Part shown: positions 8,819 through 17,635 of the stretch, piece by piece
Numbering within the stretch: the stretch's first letter is position 1
Layout: each line of letters opens with the position of its first letter
Assembly: GCA_041163745.1 (NCBI GenBank)
Contig: JBEAQU010000016.1
Coordinates: 23,275-87,274, forward strand
Direction: 5' to 3'
Length of the DNA stretch: 64,000 bases
Origin: UBA6168 sp041163745
GTDB taxonomy: Bacteria > Bacteroidota > Bacteroidia > Chitinophagales > Saprospiraceae
Program-made: the position numbers and the translations under genes
Notes under the pieces: generated by a model
What the model saw: the letters and a program-made list of their open reading frames with translations, nothing else
Database searches by the model: none
Told to the model about the DNA's origin: nothing

Positions 8819-9865
8819 ATGCCGATGGAAGCAGTGAATTATTCGACTTACCTGCAGTTGGAAAAGATACTGAACGCGCAGCTGCCGGAAAGCGACCGGC
8901 ACGGCGCGCCGGCGCATGATGAGATGCTCTTCATCATCATTCACCAAACGTATGAGCTCTGGTTCAAGCAGATCCTCTTCGAAGTGGAGGCCATTCTGAC
9001 GACGATGGGAAAATCTGTCATCCCGGACAATTCCCCTGATCTGCAGACCATCGTACATCGGTTGAACCGCATCTGTGTCATACTCCGGGTGGCTGTTCAC
9101 CAGATCGACATTCTCGAGACCATGACCCCCATGGATTTCCTGGATTTCCGCGATTTCCTGCGGCCTGCGTCCGGGTTTCAAAGCCTTCAGTTCAAGTTGC
9201 TCGAGGCGCGGTTGGGGTTGCGATTCGAGGAAAGGTTCGGCAAAGCGTTCTATCAGGCCCAGCTGAAGCCGGACGAAGTGGCGCTGCTGCAGGCCGCGGA
9301 CGACCAACCGTCCTTGTTGGAATTGGTCGATACCTGGTTGGAGCGCATGCCGTTTTTCGATGACCCCAACTGCTGGCCGGATCATCCGGTCTCGCCCGGC
9401 GGCGGAGACGCCGTCCATCCGTTCTGGGAGCAATACCGGGCGTGTTACGCCATGGGTCTACAGGAACGGGAGCGTGGCAATCTAGCGGAATTCGACCGTA
9501 TGTTCCTGTCCGATTCCAGCGATGCGGAACGGAATCTGTGTGCCAAGGCTTGCAGGGCCGCTTTGTTCATCCTGCTTTACCGAGGATATCCGATGTTACA
9601 GATGCCTTTCCAATTGCTTAATCTGCTGTTGGAGACCGATGAGTTGCTTTCGACTTGGCGGTACCGACACATGAACATGGTCCACCGGATGATCGGAACC
9701 AGGGTCGGCACCGGCGGTTCTTCCGGCAAGGAATACCTGCGTGCGGCCTTGGACAAGCATTATATTTTCCGGGAGGTGGCTGCCCTGAACAGTTTCCTCA
9801 TCGAGCGGAGGAACTTGCCGACCCTCCACCGACGGCTGGAGGCACAGCTCGGCTTCTCATCATAG
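8819..9865 (+). CDS. kynA: Tryptophan 2,3-dioxygenase
   Basis: A 348-residue haem enzyme that opens the indole ring of L-tryptophan to give N-formylkynurenine, the first step of the kynurenine pathway. Family signatures include HDEMLFIIIHQTYELWFKQ near residues 33-51, MTPMDFLDFRDFL, SLQFKLLEARLG and, near the C-terminus, HRMIGTRVGTGGSSG, which contains the haem-ligand region and substrate loop. Length and order are those of bacterial TDO. The KynB-like hydrolase at 3363 could perform the next step. The gene is flanked by minus-strand genes and appears to be monocistronic. Confidence 0.96.
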   Translation: MPMEAVNYSTYLQLEKILNAQLPESDRHGAPAHDEMLFIIIHQTYELWFKQILFEVEAILTTMGKSVIPDNSPDLQTIVHRLNRICVILRVAVHQIDILETMTPMDFLDFRDFLRPASGFQSLQFKLLEARLGLRFEERFGKAFYQAQLKPDEVALLQAADDQPSLLELVDTWLERMPFFDDPNCWPDHPVSPGGGDAVHPFWEQYRACYAMGLQERERGNLAEFDRMFLSDSSDAERNLCAKACRAALFILLYRGYPMLQMPFQLLNLLLETDELLSTWRYRHMNMVHRMIGTRVGTGGSSGKEYLRAALDKHYIFREVAALNSFLIERRNLPTLHRRLEAQLGFSS

Positions 9866-9871
9866 GAAGGC

Positions 9872-10177
9872 TCACAGCACAAATTTGCCGAATGCGGCCA
9901 GCCAGGCGATGATCCAGGCGGTGGTGGCCAATACGATCCCGCGGACAGCCTGCCGGCGGTATTGCTGTTGCGACTTGTTCAGCAGCCATGCATTGGCGGC
10001 GATGCCGATGATGCTGCAGGTCCGTTCCCGGAAATAAGGTGTGAAACGAGCCGTCGGAAGCAAGCCGGACAGCTCCAGTAGTTCGTAGGCGCCGTACAGG
10101 GTGCCGAACACCAATATCGGCAGCAGGATACCGGCCAGCAACCCGCTCGCCAGCTTGTCGTTTTGCAGCAATTTCAT
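9872..10177 (-). CDS. Small membrane protein downstream of surE
   Basis: A 101-residue protein with three likely transmembrane segments (GLLAGILLPILVFGTLYGAYEL; CSIIGIAANAWLL; GIVLATTAWIIAWLAAFGKFVL). The start at 10177 (MKLLQNDKLASG) is the last Met before the first helix and gives a sensible topology; the sequence upstream looks non-coding. It follows surE on the same strand after 161 bp. No enzymatic motif is visible. Its function is unknown. Confidence 0.65.
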   Translation of the reverse strand: MKLLQNDKLASGLLAGILLPILVFGTLYGAYELLELSGLLPTARFTPYFRERTCSIIGIAANAWLLNKSQQQYRRQAVRGIVLATTAWIIAWLAAFGKFVL

Positions 10178-10338
10178 GATGCGTGCGTTTCTGTGCACCT
10201 GCCGGGCAAACACCGTCGGACGTCCTTCCCCTCGTCCTGCCATGACCGTTCGGACAGGTGCGACACAAATTGTCGTTCCAGTGATCCGAGGAGACGCGAC
10301 TTGCCCATGCGGGAGAGACACATGAGGTTTGCGCCCAT

Positions 10339-11124
10339 TCAGACCACCACCTCCGCCTGCTCCAATGTTCGGAGCGGCACGATCGCCGGGTATCGGGTCA
10401 GGTCATGACCGGATGGGACGACGGAGATGAAACCGTTCTCGAGGGCATGGATATCGGTGTCCTCCCCGGTGTCCTCGTTGAGAAAATCACCGGTCAGCCA
10501 GTAATATTTCTGCCCGCGCGGATCGACGGATTCCACATATCGTTCGATCCACCTGGCTTCCGCCTGCCGGCATACCCGGATACCTTTTATTTCCGATCTT
10601 TTAAGGTTCGGAATGTTGACATTCAGTAGTTTGCAATGGTCGAGCCCGTTTTGCAGGACATGCTCGATGATGGTGCGGACAAACGGCTTGGCCGCTTCGA
10701 AATCCGCATCCCAGGCATAGTCGAGCAGGGAGAATCCGATGGAGTCGATGCCTTCGAGGGAGGCTTCCATCGCGGCGGACATGGTACCGGAGTACAGGAT
10801 GTTCAGCGAGGCGTTGGAGCCGTGGTTGATACCGGACACGCACAGATCCGCCTCCCGTTGGTGAAGGATGATGTGTTTCGCGAGTTTGACACAATCCACC
10901 GGAGTGCCGCTGCACTCCCAAGCCTCCACCTGGCCGAACAGGTCCACTTTCTTGAGTCGCAGCGGGTCCTTGAGTGTGATGGCGTGCCCTTGTCCGGACT
11001 GTGGGGAATCCGGTGCCACGACGATGACATCTCCCAATTCGGTCGCAACTTCGAGCAACGCCTTGAGGCCGGGCGCATTGATGCCGTCATCGTTGGTCAG
11101 TAAGATCAGTGGCCTGTATTCCAT
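10339..11124 (-). CDS. surE: 5'/3'-nucleotidase SurE
   Basis: A 261-residue metal-dependent phosphatase that dephosphorylates nucleoside 5'/3'-monophosphates. It has the metal site ILLTNDDGINAPGLKAL at residues 6-23, APDSPQSGQGHAIT, the SGTPVDCVKLA segment and SGINHGSNASLNILYSGTMSAAMEA. The ATG at 11124 places LILLTNDDG at the normal distance from the N-terminus; upstream in-frame codons resemble leader DNA. Length is typical. Confidence 0.95.
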   Translation of the reverse strand: MEYRPLILLTNDDGINAPGLKALLEVATELGDVIVVAPDSPQSGQGHAITLKDPLRLKKVDLFGQVEAWECSGTPVDCVKLAKHIILHQREADLCVSGINHGSNASLNILYSGTMSAAMEASLEGIDSIGFSLLDYAWDADFEAAKPFVRTIIEHVLQNGLDHCKLLNVNIPNLKRSEIKGIRVCRQAEARWIERYVESVDPRGQKYYWLTGDFLNEDTGEDTDIHALENGFISVVPSGHDLTRYPAIVPLRTLEQAEVVV

Positions 11125-11275
11125 AGGGTCGTGATGAATTGTTCCGGAGGCAAAGCTAACCGCTTTGCCGGGAAATCGGGTCAGGTGACGTCGGATAATG
11201 CGGAATGGCAAGCGAAGTCGGGTATGGTAGCCCTTCCGAAGCATCGACGGGGCACCGGCCACCTTGGCAGCAGGC

Positions 11276-12916
11276 TCAGCCGAAGACCTTGACCCGTCGG
11301 ACCAGTTCCCTTATGTCGGATTCGGCGGCGGCTGCTTTTTCCGCCGTCCAGGACAGGAGCCGGCCCATGTCGGCGAGGATGACCGGCAGATTGTCCTCGA
11401 TGCTGCGGATATGGAAATAAAGGCGACCGGTGCGGCGTTCGAGGAAGTCGGCGGGTTCCAGGACCCATTCATGACGGATGGCATGCTGGAGTTCTGCCCG
11501 CAGCAGTCGGGTATCGGGCCTTAAGTCGTCATAGGAGGACATGTCCGACAAAATCCGCACGGCATCCGGACCGTAGTTTTCCAGCAGGTAATCGGTATGG
11601 AAGTCGGGAAGATCCTCCGAACGTACCTTTTGCCGGATCGTTTCCCGCAGCAACGGCAGGGAAGCAGCGGTCAGCGGTTCTCCGGCGAGAAGGGGGATCC
11701 GGTGGGTTTCGCATGGACGGAAGGTATCAAGCCCTTCGGCGACCCGATTGCGCATGACGAGGTCCACGACCCGGGCAGCCATTTTCCGGTAGCCGGTCAG
11801 CTTGCCGCCGGCGATGGAGATCAGGCCGGTGGGGGAGGAGAAGATTTCATCTTTGCGGCTCATCTCGCCGGCGGACTTGCCTGTTTCGAAGATGAGCGGG
11901 CGCAAGCCGGCCCAGGTGCTTTCCACATCCGCGGTGTTCAGTTTGGCGGACGGAAACATCTGATTGGTGCCTTCCAGAATGTAATCGACATCCGCCGCGT
12001 CGGCAAAGACCTGGTCCCGGTCACCTTGGTAGGGGGTGTCGGTGGTGCCTATGTAGGTGGTTCGGTGCCGGGGTATGGCAAATAGCATCCTGCCGTCCGG
12101 TATGTCGAAGTACACGGCATGCCGTATGGGAAGCCGTTCCCGGGGCACGACCACGTGGACACCTTTGGAAAGAAAAATCTGTTTGCCTGTCAAAGACCCG
12201 TCCTTCTCCCGGAGTCTGTCCACCCAGGGTCCGGCGGCACTGACGATATGGCGGGCCTGCACGGATAAGCTCTCTCCGCCGTTGCTGTCAAGGAAGGTGA
12301 GCCCCGTCAGCCGTCCGTTGTCGCTGTACTGAAAAGACCGGACTTCGGCATAATTGAGGCAGCGTGCACCGTATCGGACGGCGGTCTTGATCAGTTCGAT
12401 GGTGAGGCGGGCGTCATCGGTGCGGTATTCCGCATAAAAGCCGCCGCCCAACAGCTGGGCTTGGTGTATCAGCGGCTCACGGTCGAGCGTTTCTGCCCGG
12501 TTGAGCATCGTCCTGCGGTCCTCCTGCCGGACACCGGCCAGCAGGTCGTACAGCCATAGCCCGAAGGCGGTGGAATGTTTGCCGAAGGTTCCGTTTTGGA
12601 AAATTGGGAGCAACATTTTCTCCGCCTTCACAAGATGGGGGGCCAGCCGGTGTACGATGGCACGTTCACGGCCCACTTCCTGCACCAATCTGAATTCCAA
12701 TTGTTTCAAATAACGCAAGCCACCATGTATCAATTTTGTAGATTTGCTGCTGGTTCCGGCGGCGAAATCCGTTTTTTCGAGCAGGAGGACCGACAAGCCG
12801 CGCGAGCTGGCATCCAGGGCGATTCCGGCGCCGGTGATGCCGCCACCGATGACGACGAGGTCGAAATTTTTGGTGGTCAGTTCCGTGAGTGTCTCTTTGC
12901 GTTGCGTTGTTACCAT
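11276..12916 (-). CDS. glpD: FAD-dependent glycerol-3-phosphate dehydrogenase
   Basis: A 546-residue flavoenzyme that oxidises glycerol-3-phosphate to dihydroxyacetone phosphate and feeds electrons to quinone at the inner membrane. The FAD-binding Rossmann motif VVIGGGITGAG lies at residues 21-31. It is followed by GTSSKSTKLIHGGLRYLK, a GlpD signature, and by VSAAGPWVD and SIAGGKLTGYRKMA. A C-terminal DAO_C-type helical domain covers about residues 400-530. Length is standard. It is transcribed divergently from the PfkB kinase gene. Confidence 0.94.
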   Translation of the reverse strand: MVTTQRKETLTELTTKNFDLVVIGGGITGAGIALDASSRGLSVLLLEKTDFAAGTSSKSTKLIHGGLRYLKQLEFRLVQEVGRERAIVHRLAPHLVKAEKMLLPIFQNGTFGKHSTAFGLWLYDLLAGVRQEDRRTMLNRAETLDREPLIHQAQLLGGGFYAEYRTDDARLTIELIKTAVRYGARCLNYAEVRSFQYSDNGRLTGLTFLDSNGGESLSVQARHIVSAAGPWVDRLREKDGSLTGKQIFLSKGVHVVVPRERLPIRHAVYFDIPDGRMLFAIPRHRTTYIGTTDTPYQGDRDQVFADAADVDYILEGTNQMFPSAKLNTADVESTWAGLRPLIFETGKSAGEMSRKDEIFSSPTGLISIAGGKLTGYRKMAARVVDLVMRNRVAEGLDTFRPCETHRIPLLAGEPLTAASLPLLRETIRQKVRSEDLPDFHTDYLLENYGPDAVRILSDMSSYDDLRPDTRLLRAELQHAIRHEWVLEPADFLERRTGRLYFHIRSIEDNLPVILADMGRLLSWTAEKAAAAESDIRELVRRVKVFG

Positions 12917-13009
12917 GAATGACAGCGAATGGACTTTGTCGGTGATTGTTCCGTCGGAAACCCCTACGGCGGTCGGAAATTATAACGTTTCATTTCATTT
13001 CTTGTTCTC

Positions 13010-13954
13010 ATGCAAAGCAGACGAATCGGCGGATTTGACGTACTGGTGGCCGGCGAATATTTGCTGGACCTGATCAGTACGAACTTTACCGATGATTTCG
13101 CATCCGTGGAAGCCTTCCGGCCGGTTGCCGGCGGCAGCGCGGCCAACCTTTGCGCCAACATGGCCCGGCTGGGAAACGGTACGAAGCTGGCTTGCACCCT
13201 GGGAGACGACCAATTGGGCCATCACCTCCGCGCGACCCTCGAACGGCTGGACGTGGATACCAGCCTTGTCCGCCATGTTACCCAGCCCACCACGCTGATC
13301 CTGGTCACCCGATCGGAGAACGTTCCGCACTTCGAAGCGTATCGGCAGGCGGACGTCGAACTCTTGCCGTCGCAGCTGGGGCCGGAACAGGCGGCTTCGG
13401 CCAGTCTTTTCCATACGACCTGTTTCGCGCTCAGCCGACAGCCGGCACAGGACACCATTCTGACAGCGGCCGAAGCGGCCGCCGCCGCAGGCAGGCATGT
13501 CAGTATTGACCTCAATTACGCACTGCCGATCTGGCCGGACCGGAAGGCCGCTCAGCAGGTGGTTTCGGCTTACTGCGGACTTGGTGCCCTTGTCAAGGTG
13601 AGCGAGGTGGACTGGGAACGACTGTACGGCGCACCGCTGCAGGACCCGGAAGAAGTCTGCCGTCATTTCCTGTCCGTGGGCGCGGCGGTGGTATGTCTCA
13701 CCCTAGGAGGCGAGGGCGCATGGGTCGCGGATCGCAGCAACCTGCATTTTCTGCCTGCCAGACCGGTGAAGGTCGCCGACACGACCGGGGCTGGGGATGC
13801 GTTTTGGTCCGGCTTTCTGACGGCTTGGTTGGACGGTGCCGACCTGCTTGCCTGCGCCAGGGCTGCCAGGCGGATGGCGGAGCTTAAAATAGGCACTTTC
13901 GGCAATCTGCCGGACCGGGTGGACAAAGCCAGCCTGTACGAGTTGCCGTCCTGA
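13010..13954 (+). CDS. PfkB-family carbohydrate/nucleoside kinase
   Basis: A 314-residue ribokinase-like kinase. The N-terminal di-glycine region (VAGGSAANLCANMARLG) and the C-terminal signature DTTGAGDAFWSGFL, which contains the catalytic Asp and anion hole, are both intact. The sugar pocket is too variable to assign a substrate; the ATTACHED text YALPIWPD and VKVSEVDWERLY resembles fructokinase/adenosine-kinase-like members. The 3' end converges with the PAP2 gene. Confidence 0.88.
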   Translation: MQSRRIGGFDVLVAGEYLLDLISTNFTDDFASVEAFRPVAGGSAANLCANMARLGNGTKLACTLGDDQLGHHLRATLERLDVDTSLVRHVTQPTTLILVTRSENVPHFEAYRQADVELLPSQLGPEQAASASLFHTTCFALSRQPAQDTILTAAEAAAAAGRHVSIDLNYALPIWPDRKAAQQVVSAYCGLGALVKVSEVDWERLYGAPLQDPEEVCRHFLSVGAAVVCLTLGGEGAWVADRSNLHFLPARPVKVADTTGAGDAFWSGFLTAWLDGADLLACARAARRMAELKIGTFGNLPDRVDKASLYELPS

Positions 13955-13973
13955 CTGCCTCCGGGCAGGTCAG
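13951..13973. terminator. Hairpin between convergent PfkB and PAP2 genes
   Basis: CTGACTGCC pairs with GGCAGGTCAG (one bulged G), covering both stop codon regions. There is no U tract, so its termination strength is unclear. Confidence 0.35.
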
Positions 13974-14665
13974 TTCCGAGCACCTGCCGACCGCCGCGAA
14001 ACACGGAAAAGCGGGCGATTCAGGATGCTGCCCGGTGGAAACACGACAAGTTGGTCAAGCCGGTACATCCCCACGGCGAGCAAGGTGCCGATCAATCCTC
14101 CCCAGTAGACGTCCGCCCAGAAATGCTGGATCAGATACACCCTCGATATGCCTACCAGGAGGGCGATGACGAATAAGCCGGACGCCCGGACAGGACCGGC
14201 ACCGGAGAATATCGCCAACAGGCCGTACAGTGCGAATGCGGCGGTGGTGTGACCGGAAGGGAAACTGGTGGCCCCTGTATGCAATTCGATTCCGGGAATC
14301 ACCTGCAATTGGGCATCCATCCCCAACTGCCGAAAAAAAGCCAGCGGACGGTCGACCTGGAAATAAGATTTCAGCCCGGTACTGACGACCAATGCCGACA
14401 GTCCGGTCAACCCGACCAGTACAGCCAGTCGAATCCGGTAGGTAAGGGCGACCAGGGCGACCAAGGCGAACAACCAAACCTCTCCGAATCGTGTTATGAA
14501 TGGAAAGAATTGATCTGCTGCATGGTTCCTCACCCCATTTAAATACAGGATGGCATCCACCCGGTCGGTGCTGATCCATAAGTACCCACCGACTGTCAGG
14601 AACCACGCCATGAGGATAAAATAAGTTTTGCTCCGGCGAATAATTGCCCACATCAGGCTTTGCAT
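13970..14665 (-). CDS. PAP2-family membrane phosphatase
   Basis: A 231-residue protein with about six transmembrane helices and the three phosphatase motifs of the PAP2 superfamily: KSYFQVDRP (KxxxxxxRP type), FPSGHTTAA (PSGH) and SRVYLIQHFWAD (SRxxxxxHxxxD). Such enzymes dephosphorylate lipid phosphates such as undecaprenyl pyrophosphate or phosphatidylglycerol phosphate at the outer face of the inner membrane. The substrate is not deducible. Confidence 0.9.
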   Translation of the reverse strand: MQSLMWAIIRRSKTYFILMAWFLTVGGYLWISTDRVDAILYLNGVRNHAADQFFPFITRFGEVWLFALVALVALTYRIRLAVLVGLTGLSALVVSTGLKSYFQVDRPLAFFRQLGMDAQLQVIPGIELHTGATSFPSGHTTAAFALYGLLAIFSGAGPVRASGLFVIALLVGISRVYLIQHFWADVYWGGLIGTLLAVGMYRLDQLVVFPPGSILNRPLFRVSRRSAGARN

Positions 14666-14809
14666 TTATTTTCGGCGGTCGGTGGGTGTGGCTGCAAACC
14701 GGCTATTCGTCCGGCCCGGAACCTCCCCCGTCTGTAGCCTCTCATACGTCCGCACCCGCCGACCCAGGACCTCCGGCTCCGCAGCGGCTACGGACGGAAG
14801 GACCAAAAT

Positions 14810-15934
14810 ATGATGAAAACAACACTCAAATTAGTAGATTCGAAGGACTCCTTGCACGCTTTCGTACAATTTCCTTTCGACTTGTATGGGAAACATCCCT
14901 TCTGGGTTCCCCCGATCATACAATCGGAAACAAATACGTTGTCAGCTGACAAAAATCCGGCTTTTTCCCACTGCGAAACCGTCCTGTTCGTTGCCGAACG
15001 GCAGGGTAAGGTGGTCGGTAGGGTCGCCGGCATCGTCAACCACCTGGAAACCGAACACACGGCAGTGAGGCAGGCCCGTTTCGGCTGGCTTGATTTCATT
15101 GACGACCGATCGGTTGCGGCGGCATTGCTGGACGCTGTCTCGGATTGGGCAGCCCGCTTTCATTGTAAACAACTGAAAGGGCCTTACGGGTTCAACCAGC
15201 TGGACAGAAACGGTATGCTGACCGAGGGATTCGATTCCATGGGCACGGCGAACACCGCCTACAACCACCCCTATTATCCGGAGCATCTGCAATCGTTGGG
15301 ATTCGAGCCGGATCTGCGATGGGTGGAACTCATGCTGTATCTGCCGCCGAATTTCCCGGAACGCCTCACTTCCTTGTCCCGAGCCGCCGCCGGCCGTTAC
15401 GGTCTCCGGGTCTTTCAGCCCGAGGGGAAAGGGGCGTTGATCCGGATGACGGACGCCCTCTTCGAACTGTTGCTGGATACATATCAGCAGTTGCCGGGTT
15501 TCGTCCCCTTGTCCCAACTCGAACGCTACACATACATCCGGCAGTACATCCGCATCCTGCGCATGGACCTGGTAAGGGTCGTGGTGGATGCGGACAACCG
15601 CCCCATCGGTTTCGGTGTCACCATGCCATCCCTTTCCAACGCCCTGCGCAGGGCCCGCGGCAAACTGTTTCCCTGGGGGCTTTTCCACCTGGCGGCTGCC
15701 AAGCAATGGAACGATACGGCGGAACTCGCCCTCATCGGTGTTAGGGAGGAGTGGCGGAGGAAAGGAGTGCATGCCCTGATATTTTCGGAAACCGGTCAGG
15801 CATTGATCCGGTCGGGCATGCGGACGGTCCGGATCAACCCCATGTTGGAGACGAACACCAGTGTGCTGTCGCTTTGGAAGGATTTCGACCACCGCATATA
15901 CAAACGGCGGATGACCTTCCGAAGGTCCCTCTGA
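14810..15934 (+). CDS. GNAT-like protein of a family common in Bacteroidota
   Basis: A 374-residue protein. It opens with a segment typical of this family (FVQFPFDLYGKHPFWVPP), then an N-terminal acetyltransferase-like half (VLFVAERQGKVVGRVAGIVN) and a second half ending with ELALIGVREEWRRKGVHALI, which looks like the acetyl-CoA-binding R/Q-x-x-G-x-G/A loop of GNAT proteins. Proteins of this layout are annotated as N-acetyltransferases of unknown substrate. It is preceded by a 144-bp gap from the divergent PAP2 gene. Confidence 0.7.
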   Translation: MMKTTLKLVDSKDSLHAFVQFPFDLYGKHPFWVPPIIQSETNTLSADKNPAFSHCETVLFVAERQGKVVGRVAGIVNHLETEHTAVRQARFGWLDFIDDRSVAAALLDAVSDWAARFHCKQLKGPYGFNQLDRNGMLTEGFDSMGTANTAYNHPYYPEHLQSLGFEPDLRWVELMLYLPPNFPERLTSLSRAAAGRYGLRVFQPEGKGALIRMTDALFELLLDTYQQLPGFVPLSQLERYTYIRQYIRILRMDLVRVVVDADNRPIGFGVTMPSLSNALRRARGKLFPWGLFHLAAAKQWNDTAELALIGVREEWRRKGVHALIFSETGQALIRSGMRTVRINPMLETNTSVLSLWKDFDHRIYKRRMTFRRSL

Positions 15935-15962
15935 TCCGGTTCCGTCAGACAGTCTCCTCCGT

Positions 15963-17321
15963 TCAGGCCGGCTGGTCGCCGGCGTCCGTCTCCGACAGGT
16001 CCCCGGACAACAGCTCAGGCGGCAATCGCTTGGCTGTCCGCGCGCCAAGCATACGGATGCGTTCCGCTCGCCCGATCAGGGTATCCCCGAACTTCGGGGA
16101 ATCAGACAGTTTGTTGCTGGCGGCAGCCCAGGCCTCCCGTGCCTGTTCCAGGCGTGCCCCGACGAGTTTGAGGTCTTCCAGGAAACCCACGAACTTATCA
16201 TACAGCATGCCGCTTTGGCGGGCGATCTCCTGAACGTTCCGCTGCTGTTTGTCCTGTCGCCAAAGGTAGGATACGGTCCGCAAGGTTGCCAGCAGGGTGG
16301 CGGTGGTCACCATCACGATGTTCTTGTCCAGCGCCTCCAGGTACAGGTTGTTTTCCTGCTGCACAGCCAGGTTGAAGGCCGTATCGATGGGGACGAACAT
16401 CAGCAGGTAATCCGGGGTGTCAATCTGATAAAGCTGCTGGTAGTCCTTCCGCCCCAACTCCCGAAGGTGTTGGCGGACACTCTGGACATGCTCCTGCAGA
16501 TGGCGTTTCCTTTCCTTTTCGTCGGTTGCCTGGAAATATCGCTCATAGGCCGTCAGGGAAACCTTGGCATCAATGACGAGGTGGCGTCCTTCCGGCAGGT
16601 GAATGATGCAGTCGGGCCGCTGCCCTTTCCCCGCTTCATTCCGGAAGGACATTTGCAGACTGAAATGCACGTCCCGTTGCAACCCCGCCTTCTCCAGGAG
16701 ACGTTCCAGCTGCCATTCCCCCCAGTCCCCTTGCACCTTGCTGTCGCCCTTCAGGGCAGCTGCCAGATTGCGTGCATCCTCCCCCAGCTGTTGGTTGAGT
16801 TGGGTGAGCATCTCCAGTTCCTTCCGCAGGGATACCTTCTCCTTCGCCTCGGCGGACAACCGCTGTTCGATGTCCTGCCCGAATTCCCGGATCCGTTCCC
16901 GCAAAGGCTTCAGCAAGGCGTCGATGCGCTCGTGGTTGTGTTCCGTGAAGGTCCGGGTCTTTTCTTCCAGCAGCCGGTTGGCTGTTTGCTCGAACAGGGC
17001 ATGGGACCGTTCCTGCAGTATCCGCATCTCCTGCTCCCAACCGGTCAGCTTCTCCTGCAGGTGTCGGATGTCCCGGTCCTTGCCTGTCAGGATTTTCATG
17101 CTCTCGAGATATTCCGATTCCTTGGCGGTCAACTGCCGGCGTGTCTGTTCCAGCTGCATCGTGAGGTTGGCAATGCGTTCCTGCCAGACGGAAGGTTGGT
17201 TGTCCCGGAGGTCTTTCATCCGCTCCTGTTGATAGCGACTCTTCGCCAGCAGCCGTCCGATTCCGATACCGGCCGCGATTCCCAGTATTAGAAACAGCAG
17301 GCTGAGTTGTTGTGCTTCCAT
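15963..17321 (-). CDS. rmuC: DNA recombination protein RmuC
   Basis: A 452-residue protein with an N-terminal membrane anchor (LSLLFLILGIAAGIGIGRLL), a long coiled coil (about residues 30-190) and the RmuC nuclease-like domain. The domain contains SKVQGDWGEWQLERLLEKAGL, DCIIHLPEGRHLVIDAKVSLTAYERY, LMFVPIDTAFN and VTTATLLATLRTVSYLWR. RmuC limits inversion at short inverted repeats in E. coli. Length and order are normal. Confidence 0.94.
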   Translation of the reverse strand: MEAQQLSLLFLILGIAAGIGIGRLLAKSRYQQERMKDLRDNQPSVWQERIANLTMQLEQTRRQLTAKESEYLESMKILTGKDRDIRHLQEKLTGWEQEMRILQERSHALFEQTANRLLEEKTRTFTEHNHERIDALLKPLRERIREFGQDIEQRLSAEAKEKVSLRKELEMLTQLNQQLGEDARNLAAALKGDSKVQGDWGEWQLERLLEKAGLQRDVHFSLQMSFRNEAGKGQRPDCIIHLPEGRHLVIDAKVSLTAYERYFQATDEKERKRHLQEHVQSVRQHLRELGRKDYQQLYQIDTPDYLLMFVPIDTAFNLAVQQENNLYLEALDKNIVMVTTATLLATLRTVSYLWRQDKQQRNVQEIARQSGMLYDKFVGFLEDLKLVGARLEQAREAWAAASNKLSDSPKFGDTLIGRAERIRMLGARTAKRLPPELLSGDLSETDAGDQPA

Positions 17322-17412
17322 GGTCGTTCAGTGGTTTGGGGCGGACCGACGGTCGAGGCGTCCATCCGCCAGTTCGAAAAACAAAAAGTTTCGGACGATG
17401 CCTCCTTGAATT

Positions 17413-17420
17413 CAAATGTA
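17413..17420 (-). promoter_or_regulatory. Candidate -7 element for rmuC
   Basis: On the minus strand TACATTTG matches TAnnTTTG, 92 nt upstream of the rmuC start. No good -33 element was found. Confidence 0.35.
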
Positions 17421-17521
17421 CAAATTGTTTTAAATTTTTCCATGCAATTCGTCCTTCTTGTCCGCGACAATGCGGTGTTGCCGTCGATGCGCTTGGCAAA
17501 CAAGGTGTTGGCGACATATTT

Positions 17522-17551
17522 TTTGTAACTGCATGGAATGGAGTATATTTG
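17522..17551 (+). promoter_or_regulatory. Bacteroidota-type promoter for the BNR/sortilin-like gene
   Basis: TTTG at 17522-17525 and TATATTTG at 17544-17551 are separated by 18 nt, matching the Bacteroidota -33/-7 consensus. The predicted RNA starts near 17558, about 78 nt before the start codon. Confidence 0.65.
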
Positions 17552-17635
17552 ACCGCATTTCGGTCACCATCCCTGGGCCGGGTACCGCCGTTCGGTCCGG
17601 TGGGCACGGACAGGGACAACACCTGGACAAACACC

